Counted from the stretch's first letter, positions 11,310 through 23,833 are shown. The stretch: 64,000 nt of DNA from Pseudisothecium myosuroides (GCA_951799445.1 OX637295.1:8990001-9054000); one strand, 5' to 3'. Numbers and translations are program-made. Notes: generated by a model not told the origin, from the letters alone.

Positions 11310-12111
11310 CCCTTAAATGTCAAGGTGGACATTTTGAGTCTGATGAATGACTGAGAATCTCTTATGTAGGACAGAAGTGTAACTATTCATCCTCAGAATT
11401 TTGTTGTGAAAAGGAGAGGTCTTCTACAATAGTTTGACTTCCAATGAGTACTTTTGTTATTTTTTAAGCCAATGATTCACACAGTAATGAAAAGGGATGA
11501 TTTCCAGGGTCACCCCTTCATCCTTTAACCCCTAAAGAACCAAGGGGGTATCCAGATTTCCAAAATTGTGAATATCTATAATAAAATGCACCTTTATTAG
11601 AACAATATTTTAATGATGATTTTCAAACAATAGTTGTAAAATATGATTTATAGATCACATCCGTATGGTTAGATTAACAATTACACAAACCAATATTTTA
11701 TAATAAAATTTGAAACTAGAAATTGGAAATTCCTTCTAAAATCAATTTTAGAATTGAAAATTTATGATTTTTACAAGAATTTCTTTTCTATGAGTTCAAA
11801 ATGCAAAAATTCTAATTATAGTAATTTTTGGAGATTTTTATTTTATTTTCTTGATTCAAGTCTTTTTTGAAGGGTCTTTTTTTGAACTGAAAAAGTTACT
11901 TTTTGAGGCTAGACCTCCCGATACCTTTTGAATTATAGAATATTTGCAAAGCAAAATCTTCATAATCTGAACCATACAAATGTTAAAGAATTAATACAAG
12001 AATCTTAAGAAAAAATTGATGGATGGAAAAACGCATTTTGGTGAATTCGGGATGTATTTTCGTTCATTCATTGTTCAAAATCTGCACTCTTGGTTCTTAA
12101 GGGGTTAAGGA
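11310..12111 (+). mobile_element. Small TTAA-bounded element (S family) carrying a nested insert
   Basis: The left end follows TTAA at 11306-11309 (CCCTTAAATGTC). The body to 11524 matches the S copy at 62819. The terminal inverted repeat of S contains an internal TTAA; here a larger element sits in that TTAA, and the last bases of S (TTAAGGATTAA) resume at 12105. Confidence 0.7.
11529..12104 (+). mobile_element. B-family TTAA element nested in S
   Basis: A 576 bp element between TTAA at 11525-11528 and 12105-12108. The ends are CCCCTAAAGAACCAAGGG and an inverted CTCTTGGTTCTTAAGGGG. The interior is AT-rich and non-coding, and shares the catccgtatggttagatt block with the copy at 13071. Confidence 0.75.
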
Positions 12112-12115
12112 TTAA

Positions 12116-13066
12116 GAACACTCTTTGAAGAAGCTTCAATCACCTTTGCTCCATTTTTGGTTCATAGAACAATCTACTGTAGGTATCCATGATGCTCCAA
12201 TGTTGGAACATCTTGCTTCTTTCACACCTCTCCTCTCTCAATCGTTCTTCTTACTTCAATAGAACTTGTCTTAGTGCATAAAGTCAGGACTATGCATTGA
12301 GAGAGGTTTGTGCAGTTGGAGAGGTTCTATCAAAACTTTGGCTAACGTGGCCTCTCACTATGGGGCCTCCAACTACTGTTCACAAATATCTCAACCTCTC
12401 TTAGTGCATATATGCACTAAGAGAGGTTCTATTGTATGTCCAAATCGCGCTTCAACAAAGCTGGAAAAAGGAATCCTTGGAGCTGAAATACCAACATTTT
12501 AGTATTTGGAAACTCCGAAGTAGCATCTTGCATCCATAATGAATACTACGGTAATGAAACAATACAAGCATCGTCTTCTTCTTTGGAATTTGAGACTTTC
12601 GAAACAGAATTTGAAAGGCAAAGTGACACCATTCTTGTTCATCGCAGCACCGAATAACTGAGACTGAGAGGCAAATGAAATCCACTCCTGAAACATTTTC
12701 CTGACCAAAGACGGAAACGATACTGGTGGCTAGCCTCCATGCTTTCCAAGCCTGAGCTTCACCGTTATCAAATTGATCAGCCTAACTTACTCTTCCAGAG
12801 CTCCAGTGATCTGCTTCAATATCCAAAGCTATCGCACTGGTGTACTTGAAAATTCTGAAAACCAACAGCCATTGAATAGAGTATGCAACAAAAAAAAGGC
12901 CACAAAAATATTTGAGGTTGGACAGATGCCTAATTATGTGAGACACCCAAGTGCTTGACCAGTATGAGCCACACCACAGAGGAATACAAACTAAAGGACC
13001 TGTGGAGATTTCATGCTGACCAATTGACTGGTCATAATGTAAATTATGCAATTCCAACACAAACAA
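12116..13066. other. Spacer around a palindromic element
   Basis: Apart from the inverted-repeat element at 12257-12434, no feature is supported. Overlapping frames at 12452-13066 on both strands have no recognisable motifs. Confidence 0.4.
12257..12434. repeat. Inverted-repeat element with internal perfect palindrome
   Basis: Ends of about 24 bp are inverted: caatagaac plus cttagtgcata at the left, tatgcactaag plus gttctattg at the right. The right arm belongs to a perfect 36 bp palindrome at 12393-12428 (two 18 bp arms centred on TATA). A related imperfect hairpin occupies 12269-12305. Likely a MITE. Confidence 0.6.
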
Positions 13067-13070
13067 TTAA

Positions 13071-13560
13071 CCCCTAAAAAACCGGAGTCTTCTCTAGAAT
13101 TGATGATTTGAGAAAAATCATTATAAAGTGCTATTTGGAAGAATATTGTGGAGTTGATGTACAAATAAAAGTTGTAGATTATGAATTGTAGATTCCATCC
13201 GTATGGTTAGATTCACCAATGTTGTTGCTAATATTGTCTTATATATTTTGAAAGGGAAATTTCAAAATTCCTTCTAAATTCAATTACAAGCAAATTGTTA
13301 ACGGCATTTTTTGAGTAAAATTTGTTGGAATGGATTTGAAATGAGGTTCCCTTGACATGATGATTTTTGAAATTTTTGTGTTCTATAAAATCTGTGACTA
13401 CATTTTTGCCAATCTAGTTTTGAACTAGAGTCAATGCAATTTTGACTTGGTCAACCACTTGACATACTTCCACATTTGTAACTTCTGGAAAAATATGTAC
13501 TCTTGTTACACCAAATTCAACAATTAGATAGGACAACAACTTGATATAGTATCTCTACAA
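13071..13560 (+). mobile_element. B-family TTAA element, right end not found
   Basis: TTAA at 13067-13070 is followed by CCCCTAAAAAACC. The body shares the catccgtatggttagatt block with the copy at 11529. No matching right terminus is visible, so the right limit is approximate and the copy may be truncated. Confidence 0.5.
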
Positions 13561-14765
13561 ATTAGGACGACTTTCATTTAAGTAGTAGGAAAAAGAAAAA
13601 AGAATATCATTTTGTTCATCGTCCTTAAATTGGTTGTTGGAGCACTTCAAGGTTGATATCGTCATCTGAAGCAGTGAAAAACAATGGCTATTATAGGATA
13701 AAAACAAACAAAATAGAACAAGTGACAGTTCTCTAAGACCCACTCAAAAGTGCTAAAAGAGCATGGGCCAAATGTTTTTTTTTTTTTTTTTCATTATTTT
13801 GGAAAAGTAGCCAACTATTTCTTCAATACTCATGTGATATTTGGGTGATACTTGGTGATATCTATATCAAATCTAAGTGATACCTAGGTAAATTTGGCTA
13901 TTGGTCTCAAAATACAATAGACCAAAAAAAAATGAAAATTTCCTTTACAAAAAAAAGCCAAAGTCTTTTGGTTGTAGTCAAATGGCAAAAAATCATGCAT
14001 AAAAAAACACTTATGGGAGCATGCTAGTCTTTGAAGCTATAAGTTTGTAAGGATGTGAAGTCCCAAAAGTAGACGATGGATGACAAAAAATTCTTTTATT
14101 TAAAATAGAAGTGCAAATGTTCATTTTTGAAATTATCTACGAAAAACTAGAGGTCTTGCACGATAGTTTGACCTCCAATTTATACTATTGAATTTTTTTA
14201 GCAAATAATTCACATAGTACCAAACAGGATGAATTCCACAATGACCAATCCATTATTACAAGGTTAGTATTTCCTTGTTAATTACTAGTAAGATAGGATG
14301 ATCCATATATTGTTGTCCCTTTAGTCGTTGCTTATATTTAGATGGATCAAATTCTTCATCAAATTCACAATTCTTTTGTTGCAATAGAGTAACAAATTGG
14401 AGAGCTTTTCACACATATTTTGTCCAACTCACTTTTCAATTAAAAAAGATACATTAACTTTTGGGTAGTCCAAACAAAAACATAGAGCTTTTTATTGTTG
14501 CATCTAGAGGAGGCTATAAATTTCATCCATTTAAATTCTAATGTGCTTCTTTAGACTCTCTCTACACAATTGCAACGGTAATCCAAAAGCATCCTTTCAA
14601 CTTATGGAGGAATGAATGAACCTTTTGCCATGTGTCTAAATCGCATGGTGGTGTTCCTTGAAGTTATATAACCATGATTTTTCAACCCAATTCCGACCAT
14701 GTCAACTCCAGTTCTACTTTGAAATTTTCTAATTGCGTTCACCTTTATAATTTTCACTACATTAA
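13561..14765. other. Spacer with a decayed S-family copy
   Basis: About 14070-14275 retains degraded S-family blocks (the gaggtctt, tttgacctccaat and aattcacatagta segments) without intact ends. The rest is AT-rich with no gene seen. Confidence 0.4.
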
Positions 14766-16051
14766 TTCCTAAATGCCCAAACACTGTTTTTTGGCAACAT
14801 AGCGATTTTGGGCAGCTCACTAAGAGTGGAGCTTTTATTTTTTTTCTTTGAAAATTTCAAACAATATATGCCCAAGAAGTAGCTTTAAGGCCCAACAATT
14901 TTCATAACTTTTGACTTCATGGTTAAAATGTTATTGCATGATAAAAACTTGAAATTATTTCTTTAGATTTATATCTACGTGGGAAGCTTTGAATCATTTT
15001 ATTTGGATTAACAAGTCAAAAGTTATGAGGAGTTTTAGTTTGCGGATAGGTATGGACTCTTTGAAAGTCATAACTAACTGTAAAATCTAACTCAATTTCA
15101 AACTCTAATGAAATATTTCTTTTTAGGATTTTTCAAAATTTTCAAATGGCGTAGAAACAACACTTTGAAAGCTTCATTTTTTCATTTTTGCTCCAAAGCA
15201 AAAAAAATCATTTTGAATGCCAAAATCAAGTTTTAAGGAAAACAAGTTCAAAATATTGAAATAGACTTGGATAGTGTACTGTTCTTTTGATTAACCACCT
15301 CATACTCAATTTGTCCCAAAATGACCTTCTTATTGATCTTAATTTTTGTCTCACAATGATCTTCCTGTTGCACCTTGTGACGTTGCAAATTGGTTAGATT
15401 TGGCCTCTATTTCTATTTGGGACCAACAAAACAAATCTAAATAGTAGTTCCTCCTTCCTTCATGCAATCATCAATCAAAAGACAAATGAAATGATTAAAG
15501 GGCTTAATCAACACTATTTGTTCTTATTTTTCACATCTCTTTGAATATTGCCCAATTGAAGGAGATGAAGCTCTAGGAGGCGGAACAAAGGGTCACACAT
15601 GATCTTGGGCATATACTAAATGCCTAAAAAATGACAACCTCACACTCAGCACTAAATTGACCAGTGGTGCCCTTTGAAAATGCTCCAAAAATTCTACTTT
15701 TCAATATTCCAAAACTACACTCTCCTTGAAAAGGGCTCCAAAACTCAAAGTTTCTAGAATACTAGGAATGCACCAAATTCTATATATATAGTGCAAAACG
15801 GGTTTTAAAATGTTATTTTTAGCATTAATTTAGAACATTTTGTTCAATAGGAAGATCATTTGGGGACAAAGGAGTATAAAAAATATAAACAAATAATAAA
15901 ATGTCTTGAACTTAAGTCAATCATGTGGATATAGCATCAAAAAAATTGCACATAAAAAATTAGATAAAAATCATTCATTCTTCAATATGCACAAATTAAA
16001 GCCTATTTGACCATCTAAAAGACACAAACCATCCTTAGTGTCCTTCCAGGG
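14766..16051 (+). mobile_element. B-family TTAA element, diverged
   Basis: TTAA at 14762-14765 precedes TTCCTAAATGCCCAA, a decayed CCCC end. TTAA at 16052-16055 follows tccttccaggg. The segment gttttttggcaacatag matches the copy at 48983, and the aagctttgaatcattt block is shared with other B copies. About 1.29 kb, non-coding. Confidence 0.55.
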
Positions 16052-16400
16052 TTAAAATGATGATGTTGTGATACAACAATACAACCAAAATATATACACA
16101 TGTACTTCATATCTAAGGAAAAAACACCCAAAATACCGAGTGTATCTAATTGTAATAATTTCTAGACACAATAGTGTGAGCTCCCAAGTTGTCACTTGGG
16201 ACTCGTAGAATTATTTTTTTGAAAATTTGCAATTTAAAGTTGATAAAAATATAGAAAAACCCATAAAAAGAGTGTAGAACCAAAATAGGGTTGTGTCATA
16301 CCCATTATAGTATTTGGTCTAGATTTTTGTTTTACTTAGAATCCTCTCAAACCTTGCCTAAAAATAGTATAGAAATAACGAAAAGGTTAGATTTGGAGGA
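16052..16400. other. AT-rich spacer
   Basis: No motif or frame supported. Confidence 0.4.
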
Positions 16401-17462
16401 CTCGAGTCACACAGCCCCAAAAGGGCTAAATTCCACCATGAATGTGGCGATTCATGGCTAGGTTGGTCCGAGGGATCCACAGCGAGGCCACTAGGTCGGG
16501 TCCTAGAGTTAGATTTAGAGTTCCCCATTAGATCGACGAATTCCCAAAATCCCGATTGTTAGCATGCAGGAGCCACTCACGCAAGACTGGGCCCGTGGAG
16601 GAATCTACAGCCCAAGGATGGTATTCTAGGGTGAATCTCATGCCAGGAGTCCAACGGCGAAATTGGTTCGCCAAGATTCCTTCACCTGCAGAAGATTACC
16701 GCACCATCGCTAATTCGAGGAGATGGCCAGTTTTAATCTCCATTGACCAATCGTGCCAGGTACGGAAACACACCCGCACGTCTTTCATGCGACTCCCTAA
16801 GAGGTCACGTGAAAAATCCCGGCATCTTCCGACTTGCAGAAGAACCTTTTTCTGGATGGTCAACCCTCTTAACCTCCAACGGGAATTTCATGGAAATTAC
16901 CCAGGTTACAATAAAATCTCACTAAAAATTAGACTAGCTTGTTTAATGTTAATAATGCGCTCCGTGAAGTTTCACGACATTCCGATAGCAGCAAGTACCC
17001 GAACCGGCGAGATTCCTCGGGAATTAACCACGTGGCGGGGTCCTCGCCGCGTTGACCGGCATTCCGGGACCATATGATGGCGAAACGAAGTCAACCAAAA
17101 GTCCTTCTCGACTCTCTCGCACCTACCAGAGACCCTAGGCTATTCACATTTCTCAAAATAAGAGACCCCCAAGATCTAGGATTTTACCACGATTTGGTTT
17201 TTAAACTAAATTAGCCTACGATGGTTTTTTGGCCTCGGTACAGGGGGGTAGGAGGTCGAGGACTAATCATGGCGATCTGGATCCAACGGCGCAATCCGTT
17301 CGGCGATTGGAGCTAATTTCCAAAAGTTAGGATGTTGGTCCAACATAGATGGTAGAAGTAGAAATTTAGGATGTAGGATGAAAATCTTTGAGGATGAGGA
17401 TGAAAATCCCCGTTGATAAGGTTACCTTAGAGCTTTAGAGAGAGGGGTGAGCCCTTGGGAAA

Positions 17463-17480
17463 CCTATATAAGGGCCCCAT
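17463..17480 (+). promoter_or_regulatory. Candidate TATA box
   Basis: The string CCTATATAAGGGCCCC lies just upstream of a CT-rich stretch, typical of plant core promoters and LTRs. It would drive transcription to the right, through the tandem arrays. Confidence 0.5.
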
Positions 17481-17907
17481 TTCTCTCTCTAAAATACCCC
17501 CAATTCTTGTTTTGGGTCCGTGGGTCCAAGTTATTTTGGATATTTTGGCGTTTGAAGCCAAAAACCTCTACGGTGTTTTCGGAGCACTTTTGGCTCCATT
17601 GTTGCTTATTTCAAGCTTTGAAGGTCCTTGGGGGTCCTTCTACCTTGCTTTGTGTACTCTTTTGTGAAGTTTTGGTACCTTGTTGTAAGTGGAGAGCCTC
17701 TCTCTCCCTCTTGTACGTGTTGTGGTCTAACTTGTGAAGTTTAAGAGTTTTTTTTGTATCTTGCACTAATCCTAAAGTCACCCTCACCGTACCTTGGCGA
17801 TGCCGCTTTGGGGGGCCTTTAGCATGTGAGCTTTGTGTTGCCACGTGGTCTAACTTGTGTGTTTATCTTTGTGTTTCGTTACACCCTCTTCTAATATTTT
17901 CCTTGTT

Positions 17908-18260
17908 GAGTGCACCCCCCTCCGGGACGGCGAAGCTTTGAACCTCCTTTGTGCATGTTTTCTAAAGTTATCCCAAACCTTCTTCTAATCTTCTCCTTGT
18001 TGAGTGGACCCCCCTCCGGAACGGCGAAGCTTTGATCCTGTGTGTGTGTTTTCTTTAAAGGTTTAGTTTTTCCTCTTCTAAAGTCTTTCTTCTTGTGTGG
18101 ACCCCCCTTGGAAACGACGAAGCTTGAACTAGTGACGAGGTTGAAGTCCTAAAGCGTGTGTTAAAAGTGTAGACGGCGGAGCTTTGAACCCCCGGGGTGT
18201 CAAGAAGTCCTAAAGTTGGTGTTAAAACCAATTTAACGGCGAAGCTTTGCACCTCCCCCG
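17908..18260 (+). repeat. Degenerate tandem array with GACGGCGAAGCTTTGAACC core
   Basis: The core ACGGCGAAGCTTTGA recurs five times with variation (about 17926, 18024, 18114, 18173, 18236), each preceded by related text such as accccccct and a ctaaagt segment. Spacing is about 60-100 bp. Confidence 0.7.
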
Positions 18261-18459
18261 TGTTTAGTTCCAAAGTCTAGTTTCCAAGACCTTTGTGGAA
18301 ATCTCCAGAGTTTAGCTTCCAAGATATGTAGGTTCCTTTGCATTTGTCTAATGTAGAATCTTCCAAAGTTTTATTTAGTTTAGTTGTTTCGAAGGTCTTA
18401 GTAAGTTTAGTACCCCCGAGGTTTTATTTCCCCCTAGCCTTAGCCAACAATTTAGTATT

Positions 18460-18655
18460 AAAATAGCCTTAGCAAAGACCCAGTTTTAAAATAGCCTTAG
18501 CAAAAATCCAGTCTTAAAACAGCCTTAGCAAAAATCCAATCTTAAAATAGCCTTAGCAAAAATCCAATCTTAAAACAGCCTTAGCAAAAATCCAGCTTTA
18601 AAATAGCCTTAGCCAAAAATCCAGTCTTTTTTAGCCTTAGCCGGAAATCCAGTTT
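18460..18655 (+). repeat. 28 bp tandem repeat
   Basis: Six to seven copies of a 28 bp unit with core tagccttagcaaaaatccag. Starts at 18460, 18488 and 18516 give the period. Copies decay toward the right. Confidence 0.85.
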
Positions 18656-18660
18656 TTTTA

Positions 18661-18775
18661 GAACCAGCATACAGCCCAGCCAACATCAGGACCAGCATAC
18701 AGCCCAGCAACATCAGGACCAGCATACAGCCGGCCACATTAGGACCAGCATACAGCAGCAACATCAGAAGCCAGT
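18661..18775 (+). repeat. About 27 bp tandem repeat
   Basis: Four copies of a unit with core ggaccagcatacagccc followed by agcaacatc, immediately after the 28 bp array. A CAGC/CAGG-rich microsatellite follows at about 18841-18895. Confidence 0.8.
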
Positions 18776-19547
18776 GGAGATAAAAAAAAAATATTAATAA
18801 GTAAATAAAAAAATTAATTAATTAAATTAATTTTTTGTTAACCAGCCCTCCAGCCAGTCAGCCGGAAGCCAGCCAGCCGGGAGGCAGGCAGGCAGGCTCG
18901 GTAGTCCAGCATCCGGTCCAGATCGGGCTCCCCCTTTTTTTGAACTCAATTTTTGGTCTTTTGATTTTTTGTTTTTTTGTTTTTTTGGTTCTCTCAAACT
19001 AAAACAAAAATCAAAACTAAAACACAACAAAGATGTTGGACTAACCTATTACTAGCTAGGGGAGGAGTAGGATTAGGGTCTAAACCAAAAAGGGAGAAGG
19101 GAGAAAAGAGCGGAGCATCACTGTACCTGCACACAAAATTGTTTCCTCTCACCACTCACACCTACACACAATGGAAGGAGATTAGGAGAGGAGGAGAAGA
19201 AGTAGGTGAAGGAAGGTGAGAGACGATAAATAGTGACCTAGGTTTAGGATAGGTAGGCTTTAGAAAGAAATCTTGGAAATTTGTGGTGACCGTTGAGAGG
19301 AGGATTAGGATGACACAAAGGCAAAATTGTGTAAGAGGATAGTTGGCATCTTAAAACCTCCTTGAAGTTCGAGACCATAGTGTAAGACTCATAAAAGCTT
19401 AGGTGGAATAGTGCTAGTGTAGAAGAAGGAGGAAGAAAAAAAAGAAAGGAGGAAGGGAAAGAGGGAGTTTAGATCATCAAAAATTGTAATATTTTCTAAA
19501 TAAGCGGTGAGCTTGGAGAAAATTCAAAACAAAAATCAAAGACTACC

Positions 19548-19610
19548 ATGGACCATGAGGATGTACACGTGGACGTGGACGAGGTTATTTCCGAAACCGG
19601 TAGTGAAGAG
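19548..19610 (+). CDS. Probable first coding exon, unidentified
   Basis: ATG in a good context (ACCATGG) opens a frame reading MDHEDVHVDVDEVISETGSE. It runs to AGAG followed by GTGAGT, a consensus donor, and then hits a stop inside the putative intron. The acidic start is compatible with a gene or a retroelement gag leader. No downstream exon was identified. Confidence 0.3.
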
Positions 19611-19879
19611 GTGAGTTTTTGATTTAATCTTTGATGTTTCTCCCTAATTAGCATTTATTTTCCTAATCAGCCCTCAGAGCGTGATTAGCATCCGAGATTA
19701 GTGCAAATTAAAAGTTTAGATTCAAAAAGTTATAGATTAGGAATAGAGGTTTCCAAAAACATATTACACTTAGGATTTGGCTTTAAATCGACCGCGTTAG
19801 GCTAAGTTAAGCGGTAGGGGGTAGGACGGAGGAATTTTGAGTAAAATTCATCCACAAAGAATCATGGACGGAACTTAGG

Positions 19880-20830
19880 GGTTTAAATTAGAAAGAGAAT
19901 TTAGGATTAAAATTAGGGATTTATTAGCGGTTAGAATTAGAATCAATTTACATTTTTATTTCTTAAAGTTAAAATTCTAAGGTCAAAATCTAGAGTTAAC
20001 TTGGGAAGTTAAAAAGTAGACTTAATTTGGAAGTGTAACTTAGGGGGTTAAAATTCCCAGTGAAATCGCAGGGTAGTTTAGAAAAGGAAGTTAGGGTTAA
20101 TTAGGAGTAAAAAATCCGAGTAAAAAGTAGAAATTAAAAGTAAAAAATTTTAGATTAAAATTAGGAGGTAGAAATCACGAGTAGAAATAGAAGTTAGATC
20201 TTGAAGTTAGAAATTCGAAATTCGAGTGAATGTTAGAGGTCAAAAGCTAGAGTAAAATTTAGAAGTAAAACTTGAAGTAACATTTAGAGTTAATCTAGGA
20301 TTAAAATGATAGGATTAAATTGGGAAGTAGAAAGTTAAAAGCCTAGAGTCAAAAGTTAAGATTAAATTTAAAGGTTAAACTTTAGAGTCAATTGGGAAGT
20401 AAAAAGTTAGAGTAAAAAGCTAAATTGAAAAGTGAAAAGTTATAGTTAGATTTAGAAGGTAAATCTTAGAGTTAGTTGGAAGTAGAAAAATCTAGAGTCA
20501 AAGTGAAAACGTAGGGTCAAACCTAGAGATTAAAATTTGGGATTAAATTTAGAAGTAAAAATTTAGAGTTAAAAGTCAAAAACATAGAGTTAACTTTAGA
20601 AGGTAAATTTTAGAGTTAGTCTAGGAGTAAAAACTTGGAGTCAAAAGTCAAAACAAAGTCAAACGGATGCATTAAATTTTGAAGTTAAATTCTCTAATTA
20701 GTTTGGGAAGCTAAAAACCTAGAGTATACTTAGAAGTTAAAAGTTAGAGTAAGAGTTGAAACTTTAGGGATAGCTTTTAAAAGTAGAACTTCTAGGTGGA
20801 GTTCAAAAACCCAAGATAGTCTTAGAGGTT
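19880..20830 (+). repeat. Purine-rich degenerate repeat tract
   Basis: Almost 1 kb built from short A/G/T words such as ttagagttaaaa, aaaagtcaaa and gttagattt. It has strong strand asymmetry with little C. Non-coding; probably an expanded simple-repeat intron or leader. Confidence 0.65.
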
Positions 20831-21889
20831 CATGGAAGGAACATAAGGGTTCTCCTTTTTATGTAGTTAGGGATGTTAGAAATGACGCCAACTACCCAGT
20901 CCACCCTCGACATAGGATAGATAGTTAGGGAGTTAGAATTTTACCATTACCCCTGAGCATTGCAGTTACCTTGAGAGTTACTACATGCATTCTAATTATT
21001 CGCTGCCATCCACGACACTTAGGAAACGTTAGCAAAAAAGATCCATTGCTTGGAAGGCACAGTGGACCGCGCTCACATCACCCCCATATATTAAAAAATG
21101 TGGATAAAGGCATAGAACCTGGTCGGTGTTCGCTTTATTACCAAAGGTGGGTAATCTAGCGCCCACAAATAGTCATTTTAGAATATAAATCTATCTAGAA
21201 ATCATCAACAAACAATAAGCTATCTATAGTCTACCTAGAATTAAGTTCTAAAATGATTACGATGTTTAGAAATTATTACAATTGGGTACATTTTGATTTT
21301 GGATACTTTTCCCTTAAACCCAAATTTGCGTTCTTTTTTATCAAAGGCCAATTGCAGTAAGTTGTCTCCCCAAGTTTTCACTAAGATACGGATGGTGACG
21401 GTGAGATGGAGCAAGGTCAAGTGCATAGTCCATCTATACCCTATAGATAATGAACTTCTAAATTTTGACCTCATAGATGTTGAAAGCGGCTGATGAACAT
21501 TGCACAAGAACGTGGGTTAATTCAGAGTTTCCAATGTTGGAAATAGTAACTAGGAACAAGTTGGGTTTGAATGGAGACACAATGGACCCATTTTCTAGAA
21601 TAGTCCAATATCAATCATTTAGCACTTTCGTAATAGTATTGGTCTTCTAATTAGTGTAGAAATTAGAAAATGTGTTTCTTTTTAGAAAGAAAATTTGATC
21701 TTATAAAAAATGATTGAATCTTTCAATCTATTGTTGGGATTTCTGAGTTTGAAAAATGAGGTAGGGAAATTGATTGCAAAAAGAGGTAGTACTTTGTCAT
21801 TTCTCTCAACATAGTTGCATTGCAAGGTTTTATTGGAAGGGTTTTAAATATTTGAAACCTACTCCGTATTAAGGTGATTGTAAGGTAGG
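20831..21889. other. Spacer, no gene seen
   Basis: Two overlapping opposite frames at 21241-21507 lack motifs. Text at 20880-21170 is GC-moderate and may belong to the preceding block. Confidence 0.4.
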
Positions 21890-22105
21890 GGTCAAAACAA
21901 CTTTTTTCTTAACTAATAGCTAATATCTTTCAATCTAAATGGTCAAATTTGACAAATTTTTTAAGACATAATCTTATAGATGTCTAATACAAGATCCTAA
22001 GGTTGGATTTGGGAAAATAACATTTTTTAATTTGCGTAGATCAATGCATTAGAAATGGCTATTTTGAGTGGTTTTTGAAGAAAAAAGGCCTTGGGACTAC
22101 GTAAG
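21890..22105 (+). mobile_element. Right-half remnant of a B-family TTAA element
   Basis: The segments atatctttcaatctaaatgg, caagatcctaaggttgg and aaaaaaggccttggg match the right third of B copies (compare 2340-2545). The terminal TTAGGGGTTAA is lost. The left limit is not seen. Confidence 0.5.
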
Positions 22106-23833
22106 TTACATGCAAAGATTTATTAGTGTCCACAATTGCATATAATAGTGCCTGCTTCCATTGAAAAGTTTACATGAAGATATTTTATTCTTCATTTGTC
22201 AATTCATTCCAAATTCATCCATCATGCACAAATGGTCTACAACATCTTAATAGGATTAAGCATAGAGTCATAAAAACAAATCATATTTCTAGTCACATTG
22301 CAAGTTACAATGCTTAAAAATAGATAAAATTTCCTTTTCAACATATTTAGACGTGTGTCATGAGAGTCGCGTGGGCTTGGATTCTGCATCGGATGGTGAC
22401 TGCGAAGTCGTGGAGGTGATAAAGGAGGTTTGGAGCGTCGAAGACGTCAACGGGGTCCCGACTTCTCAATTGGGGACCTCAAACCCCTTGACCTCCACGT
22501 GGAGGTTTTGGAGACTTATCTTTTTCAAGTTGAATCTCCCACGTGATGGAGTGAGAGGCTTGCCTCCCGGAATTCCATCCAAACATGCATTTACTCTTGA
22601 AGAGTGGCATTGGCTTGACTATTGTAGTTTGATAATGAGGTTTTTCTAGTTTCTTTAGAAGCTTTTCCTCATTCTTATTACTTAAAAAAGATCTCACTAT
22701 GTTTATAGGTGTATACATAGTGAAAATTGACACCTAAATTAGTTCAAAGTTGAGTTTTTGAGTGTTTTTGAGGTGTTTTGCGTGTGCTGGAATTGCAAGA
22801 CAACTTGAAGTTTTAGCACCATAGCCATGGTTTTAGGGTGTTTTAGCTTTGGAAATGGGTCTTAAACCCATAATTAGAAGTTGGGTGTATTATTCACTCG
22901 GCTTTGCGGGTTAGGATAGAAAAAGGGTGGGTTAGAAATGCGTCACCTAAGAGAAAATTCAACACTATTCCTTTGGCAATTCACTATTCACTTGGCTTTG
23001 GGGAAAAGGTTGTCTCTCTCCTAAATTTCCTCCAAAGAAGGACTTGGAGTTTAGAGGGGGAATTGGAAGAAAAATTTGGGGTGTAGATGAAATGTCCTTA
23101 ATTGTGAAGCTGGTGCTAGGTTCATTGATTTCGAGCATTATGACAATTGTGGAGAGTAGTATGTTCCTTGCTCTGTGCAGATCTGGGTATGTTGGAATTG
23201 TGACGCTATAGCGTTTACTTGGACAAATGTGGATACACTAGCATTCATGATACATCAGACCTTTCATTTTTAGCAAAGCACCGCCTATCTTAGCTCAGGC
23301 TTGTACTCATATAGGATTGCCAAAGTCACTGTGGAAATAGAGAGGGCCGAGAGAGTAGACCAAAGAGCTTGCGGTCACTCTGTACGAGAGCAGCGAAGGG
23401 TTTGAGCGTCATGCATCGCGTGAGCTTCGCCCTGCTCCCCTCGCGCATCGTTCTTCCTGGACATCTGCTGCACCATGGTGTTAGAGTAGACTTGGCATCT
23501 CATGTATTGCTTAGGGTTTCATGTAGCTCTCCGCAGCGCTTGATCGCAGAGAGATTAGGCTTCTGGCACGAGTTGCAGCTACGCAGCTTTGAATTCACAT
23601 AGTTGTAGTGTCTCAGAATCGATTGTGGACGTAGGGTCAGTTTGACGATTGGGTTACGAAGTGCTGTTCGATTGATCTGGCGTTGTGCTTCAAACCGCAT
23701 CTGGAGCAGCTTTGGAGAGTGGTAGATCACCGAGTAATTGGAGAAAATATAATTCATGTTCTTCAGTAATTTGTGTGTCATGTCAAGCCTCATTATCTGA
23801 GTCTCAACAACAATGTGAGGGTTCATGACCAAA
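22106..23833. other. Spacer, unresolved
   Basis: A GC-moderate stretch at 22330-22600 holds a perfect 16 bp palindrome (acctccacgtggaggt, near 22490) with a CACGTG G-box core. Text at 23340-23830 may be the 5' UTR or flank of the apyrase remnant. No gene can be supported. Confidence 0.35.

Larger units (their letters stand above)
16401..19547 (+). other. GC-richer block, possible retroelement LTR and leader
   Basis: Composition shifts sharply from the AT-rich surroundings. A TATA box at 17465-17470 is followed by a pyrimidine-rich segment, then tandem arrays, then an AT-rich tract and a probable first exon at 19548. Frames at 16556-17077 and 17447-17737 show no recognised protein. The arrangement suggests a plant LTR or promoter with a long leader. 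I found no second LTR copy, so it may be a solo LTR, a remnant, or the promoter of a real gene. Confidence 0.35.

Noticed and set aside
16556..17077. 173-codon plus-strand frame
   Set aside because: Arginine/serine-rich text without motif in a GC-rich block, probably a chance frame in an LTR or promoter.
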